Source: Oscillospiraceae bacterium
Lineage (GTDB): Bacteria; Bacillota; Clostridia; Oscillospirales; Ruminococcaceae
NCBI GenBank assembly: GCA_031271475.1
Contig: JAISVP010000204.1
Span: forward strand, 1 to 6,316
DNA length: 6,316 bases
Reading direction: 5' to 3'
Shown here piece after piece: positions 1-4,382 of the stretch. The first letter of the stretch is position 1. Every line of letters begins with the position of its first letter. Under the pieces are notes generated by a model. The model did no database searches and was not told the origin of the DNA. It worked only from the letters and a program-made list of their open reading frames with translations. The position numbers were made by a program, and so were the translations under genes.

Positions 1-357
1 GATTTCACTTTCAAGCGGATGGGTTGCCGTGCAGATTTTAACGCAAGGACCGAAAAACACATTGTCACCGATGTTTACAGGGCATACGTCAAGGATTATA
101 CAGTCAAAATTGGCATAAAATCCGTTTCCGGCTTTGATATTGTAACCGTAGTCACAGCGAAATGACGGTTCTATGTAAACGTCCGTGCCGACTGAACCGA
201 AAAGTTCACGGATAAGATCCTGCCGGCGGTCTTGTTCATCTTCGCCTGTCGCATTGTAAAGACGTGTAATGCGGCGGGCATTCTGCCGTTCCGCTGTCAG
301 CTGAGGGTCGCTTGCGAGGTATAATTTACCCGCAAGCATTTTTTCTTTCTCGCTCAT
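1..357 (-). CDS. Sugar O-acetyltransferase (maltose/galactoside type), 5' part, cut by window edge
   Basis: The visible 119 residues are the N-terminal part of an acetyl-CoA-dependent sugar O-acetyltransferase of the Maa/LacA/NodL family, a cytoplasmic left-handed beta-helix enzyme that is usually trimeric and about 185-200 aa long. The Mac helical domain comes first (EKMLAGKLYLASDP at 5-18, then TAERQNAR at 21-28). Hexapeptide strands follow (YANFDCIILDVCPVNIGDNV at 81-100, then FFGPCVKICTATHPL). H113 in TATHPL corresponds to the catalytic histidine (His115 of LacA). The ATG at 357-355 lies one base after the TAG stop (361-359) of the upstream repeat protein, and its ribosome binding site (GGAAGGA) is inside that gene's last codons, so the two are probably translationally coupled. 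The C-terminal third lies beyond the window. The true sugar acceptor cannot be read from sequence; family members often act as detoxifying acetylases of broad specificity. Confidence 0.93.
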   Translation of the reverse strand, partial: MSEKEKMLAGKLYLASDPQLTAERQNARRITRLYNATGEDEQDRRQDLIRELFGSVGTDVYIEPSFRCDYGYNIKAGNGFYANFDCIILDVCPVNIGDNVFFGPCVKICTATHPLESEI

Positions 358-358
358 T

Positions 359-1345
359 CTATTTTTCCTTCCCGTGAGTGAAGTAAATATCTATTACTTC
401 GCTTGAGCCAAGTAAAAAGCAAGTGAAGAAGTTGGCGGCGGCTGTAAACAGCAATGCCGTTAAATTTGAGGCGAAATTCCCGTCCTTAAGTATTAAAAGA
501 TACCCCCCGGCACCTACGTTCGCTATAAAAAGCAGAACAAAAACGAACATCAGAAAGCCTTTAAAACTCTTTGACTTAACAAAAATATCCGCAAACAGCA
601 AAACACTTGCCCCAATTCCCGCAATAAGCATTACATTATATGCGTCCAAAAGTGCCTGCCCGCCGATTGCATCGGGTTTAAATTCCGTATTCCCGGAGTA
701 AAGGTACATTCCGATACATGAGAGAAAACCCAATGCCACCGTTACGAACAGCATTATAAATCCTTTTTTTGCCTTGCGTTCATCCTCTTGGGCACGAAGC
801 ATTCTGTTCAGTTTCAGTGTCGCTTCGTCAATGGGTTTATCTTCCTCAGCCTGCTGACTGCGTTTGAGTGCGGCGCGTTTGAGTTCCTCGGTATCTGTAT
901 TGGAAAAAACAGGCTTGTATTCCTGAACAGGTGCGGGTTCCTCAAGTAAAGCCGTTACGGCAATGTCGTCCAATGCGGACGACTTCTTTTCGGCGGTATA
1001 CGCCCCGTCATCCAAAACAGGTGCGGCAATGTCGTCCAATGCGGAAGATTTCTTTTCGGCGGTATATGCCCCGTCATCCAAAACGGGTGCGGCGATATCA
1101 TCCAATGCGGAAGATTTCTTTTCGGCGGTATACGCCCCGTCATCCAAAACAGGTGCGGCGATATCATCCAATGCGGAAGATTTCTTTTCGGCGGTATACG
1201 CCCCGTCATCCAAAACAGGTGCGGCAATGTCATCCAATGCGGACGACTTCTTTTCGGCGGTATACGCCACGTCATCCAAAACAGGCGCGGCAATCCCGTC
1301 TAAGGCATTGCTTTTTTTCCCGCCGGTACTGTTGGTACTGTCCAA
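359..1345 (-). CDS. Four-helix membrane protein with N-terminal 22-aa tandem repeats, function unknown
   Basis: A 328-aa protein I do not recognise. The start is TTG (1345-1343), preceded by GGAG seven bases upstream within the end of ireB. After nine residues come five complete 22-aa repeats plus a sixth partial one (about residues 10-129), consensus KKSSALDDIAAPVLDD followed by GAYTAE. They are acidic, with a basic KK pair per unit. A charged, probably helical linker follows (about 150-194, rich in E, K, R and Q). Four predicted membrane helices lie at about 195-216, 232-255, 261-286 and 292-313. Positive residues before helix 1 (KAKK), between helices 2 and 3 (KSKSFK) and at the C terminus (HGKEK) predict both termini in the cytoplasm, so the repeats would be cytosolic. 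It sits 2 nt after ireB and 1 nt before the acetyltransferase, indicating one mRNA. No catalytic motif is visible. It could be a scaffold or a multi-site target of a kinase or protease, but that is speculation. Confidence 0.85.
   Translation of the reverse strand: MDSTNSTGGKKSNALDGIAAPVLDDVAYTAEKKSSALDDIAAPVLDDGAYTAEKKSSALDDIAAPVLDDGAYTAEKKSSALDDIAAPVLDDGAYTAEKKSSALDDIAAPVLDDGAYTAEKKSSALDDIAVTALLEEPAPVQEYKPVFSNTDTEELKRAALKRSQQAEEDKPIDEATLKLNRMLRAQEDERKAKKGFIMLFVTVALGFLSCIGMYLYSGNTEFKPDAIGGQALLDAYNVMLIAGIGASVLLFADIFVKSKSFKGFLMFVFVLLFIANVGAGGYLLILKDGNFASNLTALLFTAAANFFTCFLLGSSEVIDIYFTHGKEK
961..1318 (-). repeat. 66-bp in-frame tandem repeat array (VNTR), five full copies plus a degenerate one
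   Basis: Full copies lie at 961-1026, 1027-1092, 1093-1158, 1159-1224 and 1225-1290. A diverged partial copy at 1291-1318 encodes the first, most altered unit (KKSNALDGIA). The copies at 1093-1158 and 1159-1224 are identical. The others differ at a few positions, mostly synonymous; the exception at the protein level is a GGG to GTG change giving Val instead of Gly in the 1225-1290 copy. The copies abut with no spacers, and 66 bp is a multiple of three, so gain or loss of units keeps the frame. Confidence 0.97.
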
Positions 1346-1347
1346 AT

Positions 1348-1596
1348 CTATTCTCCTTTCCTTATATAAGACTCAACCAATACCCGTAATAAATCATCAC
1401 GGTCAATTGCGGTCATAAGATTCCGCGCGTTTTTATGCCCGGTTATGTAAGTCGGGTCTTCCGCCAAGATATAACCGACAATCTGGCTTATGGGGTCATA
1501 CCCTTTTTCGACAAGTGCGTTATAAATCTCAGTCATATCACGCCTGATACTGCTCTCTCTGTCACTTATTACATAAAATTGTGTTTTTCCGTTCAT
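1348..1596 (-). CDS. ireB: IreB family regulatory phosphoprotein (UPF0297/DUF965)
   Basis: An 82-aa protein matching the UPF0297 family, recognised by the block EKGYDPISQIVGYILAEDP at 30-48, then TYITGHKNARNL at 49-60 and the helical tail DRDDLLRVLVESYI. In Enterococcus faecalis, IreB is a small cytoplasmic dimer phosphorylated near its N terminus by the PASTA kinase IreK, reversed by the phosphatase IreP, and it modulates cephalosporin resistance; this is family knowledge. Thr5 is the only Thr in the extreme N terminus and might be the equivalent site. The ATG at 1596-1594 was chosen because GGGGG sits 5 bases upstream and the length fits the family. An in-frame ATG at 1650 would add 18 unlikely residues running into a hairpin. 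The gene is not next to ruvX and DUF1292, its common neighbours. Its last codons (AAAGGAGAATAG) supply the ribosome binding site of the next gene. Confidence 0.92.
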   Translation of the reverse strand: MNGKTQFYVISDRESSIRRDMTEIYNALVEKGYDPISQIVGYILAEDPTYITGHKNARNLMTAIDRDDLLRVLVESYIRKGE

Positions 1597-1879
1597 CGTA
1601 ACCCCCATACATAGTAATTTCGATTGAGAATAGGCTAAGCCTATCCTCATCGACGCACGCGTTTGCGTGCGGGATCCGGGCTTTGCCCAGACCGCAGCCG
1701 TTAGAAACGGCTGTAATTTAATACAGCAGTGTGTTTCGCAAGAAACGCACCGAACACGCAGTGTTCGGGCGAACGCCGTTGCTTTGCCGCGGCGTTCAAG
1801 AGTATAACAGTGAACAATGCACAGTCACATTGTTCACTGTCAACTGTTAACCGGAACCGCCGCGCCCCTCAGACAGTTC
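1597..1879. repeat. Gene-free spacer made of a string of at least eight short hairpins
   Basis: Between the DUF1540 gene and ireB almost the whole spacer is consecutive inverted repeats: 1630-1644 (ATAGG-type arms); 1654-1660/1665-1671 (CGCACGC arms); 1678-1681/1685-1688 (GGGC/GCCC); 1695-1702/1706-1713 (CAGCCGTT arms); 1733-1737/1742-1746 (GTTTC, loop GCAA); 1750-1757/1761-1768 (CCGAACAC arms); 1771-1778/1790-1797 (GAACGCCG arms); and 1807-1819/1828-1840 (13-bp arms). Neighbouring stems are 2-19 nt apart. None is followed by a T-run, so they do not look like ordinary terminators, and I see no open frame or convincing promoter here. If the DUF1540 promoter reads through, this would be a highly structured leader of the ireB mRNA. 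Confidence 0.85.
1807..1840. repeat. 13-bp perfect inverted repeat (hairpin with 8-nt loop)
   Basis: Arms ACAGTGAACAATG (1807-1819) and CATTGTTCACTGT (1828-1840) are perfect complements around the loop CACAGTCA. This is the longest stem of the hairpin string. It is AT-richer than the others and lacks a downstream T-run on either strand. Related AACTGTT words recur at 1842-1848 and 1882-1888. Confidence 0.9.
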
Positions 1880-2044
1880 CTAACTGTTCATAGAAAAAGA
1901 ATCGCATTCAGTACATTCGCAGGATGTCGCCTTTGAAGTGGAACAGCCAACGCTGATGCTGTCTAAAGTACAGCATTTCTCCCCGGGCATATTGTGACGG
2001 CACGTGTCCACAGAACATTTTATACTGTCGTTTTTTTCACTCAT
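1880..2044 (-). CDS. Small cysteine-rich DUF1540 protein
   Basis: A 54-aa open frame starting at ATG 2044-2042 and ending with TAG 1882-1880. It begins MSEKNDSIKCSVDTCRHN and contains eight cysteines (residues 10, 15, 24, 25, 34, 42, 44, 47). The pattern I-K-C-S-V-x-x-C, then CC-x-L-x-x-I-x-V and a C-terminal C-E-C-x-x-C matches DUF1540, a family of tiny, probably metal-binding cytoplasmic proteins common in Clostridia; their function is unknown. The ribosome binding site GAGG lies 9 bases upstream. A perfect sigma-A promoter is at 2128-2156, giving a 5' leader of roughly 75 nt. The stop codon lies in a small 6-bp hairpin (1873-1887). The reading frame was verified codon by codon; the family match is by motif recognition only. 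Confidence 0.85.
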   Translation of the reverse strand: MSEKNDSIKCSVDTCRHNMPGEKCCTLDSISVGCSTSKATSCECTECDSFSMNS

Positions 2045-2127
2045 TTCAGCTTACCTCTTTTTTTTATTTCTCAGGAAACCCCAAGATATCTTATTATCTG
2101 CATTCCCGGTAAGCATTATACACATAC

Positions 2128-2156
2128 ATTATAACATACAAAAAAAACTTTGTCAA
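2128..2156 (-). promoter_or_regulatory. Consensus sigma-A promoter of the DUF1540 gene
   Basis: On the minus strand TTGACA (2156-2151) and TATAAT (2133-2128) are separated by exactly 17 bases, a perfect match to consensus. Transcription should start near 2121. A second TATAAT lies slightly downstream (2120-2115) without a matching -35. The promoter sits directly after the rubrerythrin terminator, so this gene has independent expression. Confidence 0.88.
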
Positions 2157-2170
2157 TACTGTGACGGACT

Positions 2171-2207
2171 TTTTTACAAAAAAGAGTTCCCGCACGGGAA
2201 CTCTTTT
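2171..2207 (-). terminator. Rho-independent terminator of the reverse rubrerythrin gene
   Basis: The arms AAAAGAGTTCCC (2180-2191) and GGGAACTCTTTT (2196-2207) form a 12-bp stem around a GCAC loop. On the minus strand the stem is followed by a run of six T (2183-2178). It begins 26 nt after the rubrerythrin stop codon. The opposite strand reads TTTTCTTA after the stem, so weak bidirectional action is possible. Confidence 0.9.
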
Positions 2208-2232
2208 CTTACAGTGATTTTTTGACTTTAAC

Positions 2233-2775
2233 TCAGAAATAGCGCGACAGCAGTCCCTGAAAGCCTTTGCCGTGACGTGCTTCATCCTTGCACATCTCAT
2301 GTACGGTGTCATGTATTGCGTCAAGTCCGAGTTCTTTTGCCCTGACTGCAAGATCTTTCTTGCCCTGTGTTGCGCCGTGTTCCGCCGCCGCACGCATTTC
2401 AAGATTCTTTTTGGTTGAATTTTCCAATACTTCGCCCAAAAGTTCGGCAAACTTAGCCGCGTGTTCCGCTTCCTCAAAAGCATACCTTTTGTAAGCTTCC
2501 GCAATCTCCGGGAATCCCTCGCGGTCGGCTTGCCGGCTCATGGCAAGATACATTCCGACTTCCGTGCATTCCCCTGTGAAATTCTGCCGTAACCCTTCAA
2601 GAATTTCGGCGTCAACGCCCTTTGCGGCACCTACGGTATGCTCATCGGCAAAAACAAGTCCTGTACCGGACTGCTGTGTGAACTTAGACCCCGCCGCACC
2701 GCATTGGGGACATTTTTCCGGGGGTGCGTCACCCTCGTGAACATACCCGCAAACCGCACAAATAAATTTTTTCAT
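2233..2775 (-). CDS. Reverse rubrerythrin (rubredoxin-ferritin-like; often annotated NADH peroxidase)
   Basis: A 180-aa non-haem iron protein with the domain order of reverse rubrerythrins. An N-terminal rubredoxin domain has C6-x-x-C9 (CAVCGY) and C22-x-x-C25 (CPQCG). A ferritin-like di-iron four-helix domain follows, with probable ligands in [10 protein letters not shown] (E69, E72), EEAEH (E102, H105), NLEMR/AAEHGA (E127, E132) and DEARH (E165, H168). In clostridia such proteins are cytoplasmic terminal peroxidases that reduce hydrogen peroxide and oxygen, fed by NADH through partner redox proteins, for oxidative-stress protection. The ATG at 2775-2773 was chosen because AGGAG sits 7 bases upstream and [11 protein letters not shown] is the normal family start; an in-frame ATG at 2841 would place the start upstream of the promoter's -10 box. 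Length agrees with the family. It has its own promoter and terminator, so it is probably monocistronic. PerR-type control is plausible from the family but not proven. Confidence 0.95.
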   Translation of the reverse strand: MKKFICAVCGYVHEGDAPPEKCPQCGAAGSKFTQQSGTGLVFADEHTVGAAKGVDAEILEGLRQNFTGECTEVGMYLAMSRQADREGFPEIAEAYKRYAFEEAEHAAKFAELLGEVLENSTKKNLEMRAAAEHGATQGKKDLAVRAKELGLDAIHDTVHEMCKDEARHGKGFQGLLSRYF

Positions 2776-2799
2776 ACCAATTCTCCTCATAAATTCTTC

Positions 2800-2813
2800 A
2801 TAATGACCATTAT
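2800..2813. promoter_or_regulatory. Possible operator: palindrome over the -10/start region
   Basis: ATAATG and CATTAT (2800-2805, 2808-2813) form a perfect 6-2-6 inverted repeat covering most of the -10 box and the predicted transcription start, a good position for a repressor. It loosely recalls AT-rich PerR boxes but does not match that 7-1-7 consensus, and half of it is the -10 box itself, so it may be chance. Confidence 0.35.
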
Positions 2814-2837
2814 ACACCTTCCTGCGCCAAAAGTCAA
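2809..2837 (-). promoter_or_regulatory. Sigma-A promoter of the reverse rubrerythrin gene
   Basis: On the minus strand TTGACT (2837-2832) and TATAAT (2814-2809) are separated by 17 bases. Transcription should start near 2802, giving a short leader of about 27 nt. The MITE-like element ends only 23 bp upstream of the -35 box. Confidence 0.88.
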
Positions 2838-2860
2838 GCATTATTTACCTTTATTCTTTA

Positions 2861-3001
2861 GAGCCTGTTCAATATCTTTTGGCAAGTGTCATTTTCAGCG
2901 TTAAAATTCCTTGTAAGGCGCAAGCATTACTGCGGAATTTTGCCTAGAAAAGCCAAAAATCTACCAAAAAGCACAATCACAAAAAGATATTGAACAGGCT
3001 C
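2861..3001. mobile_element. 141-bp MITE-like element with 20-bp inverted repeats and TTA target duplication
   Basis: The ends are perfect 20-bp inverted repeats: GAGCCTGTTCAATATCTTTT at 2861-2880 and its complement at 2982-3001; similarity continues imperfectly further inward. Both sides are flanked by TTA (2858-2860 and 3002-3004), as expected of a 3-bp target duplication. The interior has no coding frame, but a second inverted repeat (AAAATTCC at 2903-2910, GGAATTTT at 2934-2941) lets it fold further. A non-autonomous element moved by a DDE transposase fits; GAG ends with a TNA duplication would suit part of the IS5 family, but this is inference. It sits between two divergent promoters. Confidence 0.8.
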
Positions 3002-3032
3002 TTACATTTTAAGCCGGTATGCGGTGGCGTGT

Positions 3033-3059
3033 TTTATTTGTGCAAATTGTACAAATAAA
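3033..3059. promoter_or_regulatory. 27-bp operator-like palindrome, with a partial second copy at 3082-3098
   Basis: The arms TTTATTTGTGCAA (3033-3045) and TTGTACAAATAAA (3047-3059) flank a single central A and pair at 12 of 13 positions, the exception being a G/T swap. No T-run terminator structure or open gene explains it. A related sequence TGTGCAAGTATACAAAT at 3082-3098 repeats the TGTGCAA and TACAAAT half-sites with one base less between them. Both lie upstream of the -35 box of the secreted-protein gene (3113), where an activator or repressor would bind. Confidence 0.6.
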
Positions 3060-3112
3060 CATGACTTACAGGTGCGTTTTATGTGCAAGTATACAAATCG
3101 TCCGCTTTGCTG

Positions 3113-3141
3113 TTGACATATGCGGAAACAGCTGTTATAAT
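3113..3141 (+). promoter_or_regulatory. Consensus sigma-A promoter of the secreted-protein gene
   Basis: TTGACA (3113-3118) and TATAAT (3136-3141) are 17 bases apart, and TG at 3133-3134 adds an extended -10 motif. Transcription should start near 3148, leaving a leader of about 43 nt with GAGG nine bases before the ATG. Strong basal expression is expected unless repressed. Confidence 0.9.
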
Positions 3142-3190
3142 ACAACAAGCAGTATTCTACTTTACTTATACGAAAGTGAGGAATGTTTAA

Positions 3191-4018
3191 ATGAACTTTA
3201 AAAAGATTTTTTCCGCGGCACTGGCAGGTGCAATGTCTTTGGCGGTACTGCCCGGATTTTCTGTTGGTGCGGATACAAAACTGACTGTAGTTTCCGCTAA
3301 ATACGATAATGTTGCTTTCGGTGACGATGCCTCAAATCATGGGGACGGAAATTCCCTGCTTTTACATGCGGGCGACAGTCTTTACCGTCACGGTTCCGAC
3401 TGTGAAATTACTCTTGCTGTTACGGATATGACAAAGGAACTTGAGCTTGTTTTTGACGCGGCTTTGGAAAGCGCGGTATACGAGGGTGCTGAGTTAACTG
3501 AAAACATTACGCAAACGGCAGTAGAAAACGATACCGTTAAGTTCAGTTTGACCGAGGGCACGGGTGCGAATAACGGCGAAACGAATGCGTCCGCACAGAG
3601 TTCCAGACTTGTTGTTAAAGGTGCGGACGGTGAAGAGCTTGTTGTCGACATCTTTAAAGCTGTTTTGCTTACGGTTGATTTAGGCGGCGTAATCAGCAAG
3701 GACGGCGGCAAGAATATGAAAGACAGTCCGAATGATTTCTGGATTCTTGGTTCACGCGGAAGAGTGGGCGGCAAGGACGGAAAGATGTATTTAATTGCTA
3801 ATCCGGACGAAGAAGTTCTCGTGGCTTCCGCTGAGAAGATAGTTTACGGCAAGACCGATGTATTGGTTGTGAAAAAAGCATCTGATACCGTTCCGGTTCC
3901 GGCAATAGTATCCGGAACGCTTAAGGCAACGTCTTCACCTGCGGAGATTACTTCCATAAAGAATATGCTGCCTGTGGCGGACATATTTTCGGAATTGTCA
4001 AAAGCTCTTAAAAAGTAA
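3191..4018 (+). CDS. Secreted protein of unknown function
   Basis: A 275-aa protein I do not recognise. Residues 1-27 form a classical signal peptide: MNFKK, then a hydrophobic stretch (IFSAALAGAMSLAVLPGF), and a likely signal peptidase I site after SVGA (residue 27). There is no lipobox cysteine, LPxTG sorting signal, dockerin, S-layer repeat or C-terminal membrane helix, so release to the outside or loose wall association is most likely. The mature part is acidic and looks beta-rich, with alternating hydrophobic strands such as LELVFDAAL and DVLVVKKA; it has one cysteine (C71) and a Gly/Asn/Ser-rich stretch at about 120-140. No catalytic motif stands out. The ATG follows GTGAGG with 9-base spacing, and the codon pattern resembles its neighbours. 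It is the only plus-strand gene here, monocistronic, with its own strong promoter, palindromic upstream sites and terminator. An extracellular carbohydrate- or surface-interaction role is possible but unproven. Confidence 0.85.
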   Translation: MNFKKIFSAALAGAMSLAVLPGFSVGADTKLTVVSAKYDNVAFGDDASNHGDGNSLLLHAGDSLYRHGSDCEITLAVTDMTKELELVFDAALESAVYEGAELTENITQTAVENDTVKFSLTEGTGANNGETNASAQSSRLVVKGADGEELVVDIFKAVLLTVDLGGVISKDGGKNMKDSPNDFWILGSRGRVGGKDGKMYLIANPDEEVLVASAEKIVYGKTDVLVVKKASDTVPVPAIVSGTLKATSSPAEITSIKNMLPVADIFSELSKALKK

Positions 4019-4021
4019 GTG

Positions 4022-4047
4022 AAAAGCCCCCCGAAGGGGGCTTTTTT
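4022..4047 (+). terminator. Bidirectional rho-independent terminator between convergent genes
   Basis: AAAAGCCCCC (4022-4031) and GGGGGCTTTT (4036-4045) pair around CGAA, followed by T to 4047 on the plus strand. It starts 4 nt after the secreted-protein stop. On the minus strand the same stem has a TTCG loop and a shorter CTTTTC tail, so it can also serve the convergent small membrane gene, whose TAA stop (4048-4046) overlaps the T-run. Confidence 0.93.
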
Positions 4048-4303
4048 ATTTATTAAATAAATGTGTAACCAGTTCAGGCACTATTATGCCTAATGCGGCA
4101 ATTAAGTAGACGGCGGATGTTATAAAGAACAGTTTTTTCTTCTTTCCTTTCGGAGTTTTAATTCCGATAACAAACAGGATAACTGAAGTTATAAAACCCA
4201 ATATTGCCGGAACCAGCACAAGCAATCCCGTTACTTTTATCAGTAAACTCGCGAACTCCATAATACCCATTTTTGCAATCAGGAAATTTATTACAGTACG
4301 CAT
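4046..4303 (-). CDS. Small two-helix membrane protein, function unknown
   Basis: An 85-aa hydrophobic protein with two predicted membrane helices, about residues 20-47 (LLIKVTGLLVLVPAILGFITSV and on) and 58-80 (LFFITSAVYLIAALGIIVPEL). They are joined by a strongly basic loop (KTPKGKKKK), which predicts a cytoplasmic loop with both ends outside. I do not recognise a family. The ATG at 4303-4301 has AAAGGA 9 bases upstream; internal ATGs at residues 12 and 15 are less likely. It lies 79 nt after murG with no visible promoter or terminator between them, so it is probably the last gene of the glmU-pth-murG run. It ends inside the shared terminator. Confidence 0.75.
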   Translation of the reverse strand: MRTVINFLIAKMGIMEFASLLIKVTGLLVLVPAILGFITSVILFVIGIKTPKGKKKKLFFITSAVYLIAALGIIVPELVTHLFNK

Positions 4304-4353
4304 CTTTTTATATCCTTTCCAAAAATTTTGGTTTCGCTTTTCGGGGCTTTTGC

Positions 4354-4380
4354 GGGGGCGGCAGGGGGCGGCAACCCCCC
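4354..4380. repeat. GC-rich 10-bp tandem duplication in the murG-membrane gene gap
   Basis: GGGGGCGGCA occurs twice head to tail (4354-4363, 4364-4373) and is followed by ACCCCCC. On the minus strand, just after the murG stop, GGGGG and CCCCC can pair around a short loop. There is no T-run, so this is more likely an mRNA stability or partial attenuation structure than a terminator. Confidence 0.6.
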
Positions 4381-4382
4381 GG

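Noticed and set aside
961..1318. CRISPR array
   Set aside because: The units are directly contiguous, coding and without unique spacers, and no cas genes are near.
931..1418. Long plus-strand and alternate-frame open frames across the repeat array
   Set aside because: Because the unit is 66 bp, any frame without a stop in one unit stays open through all copies. These frames have no ribosome binding site and give low-complexity proteins; the minus-strand frame with TTG start fits its neighbours and ends in real membrane helices.
1597..1650. Upstream ATG of ireB at 1650 adding 18 residues
   Set aside because: There is no ribosome binding site, the extension crosses a hairpin, and the UPF0297 family normally starts near the ATG at 1596, which has GGGGG just upstream.
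1838..1843. TTGACA on the minus strand as a promoter for ireB
   Set aside because: It lies in the hairpin string and has no acceptable -10 at 16-18 bases; the nearest TATACT-like sequence is about 29 bases away.
2094..2504. 136-aa minus-strand frame overlapping the rubrerythrin and the terminator
   Set aside because: It runs through a strong terminator and a consensus promoter in a frame shifted against a clear rubrerythrin; its composition is that of a shadow frame.
2776..2841. Upstream ATG of the rubrerythrin at 2841
   Set aside because: It lies upstream of the -35 and -10 boxes of the promoter that drives the gene, and the family begins with the MKKFxCxxCGY segment at 2775.
2860..3002. 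Reading the inverted repeat pair as a simple terminator or riboswitch
   Set aside because: The arms are about 100 bp apart, there is no T-run in the right place, and TTA flanks both sides, which fits a transposable element better.
3019..3201. 60-aa plus-strand frame before the secreted protein
   Set aside because: It crosses the operator-like palindrome and the consensus promoter, lacks a ribosome binding site, and overlaps the real start.
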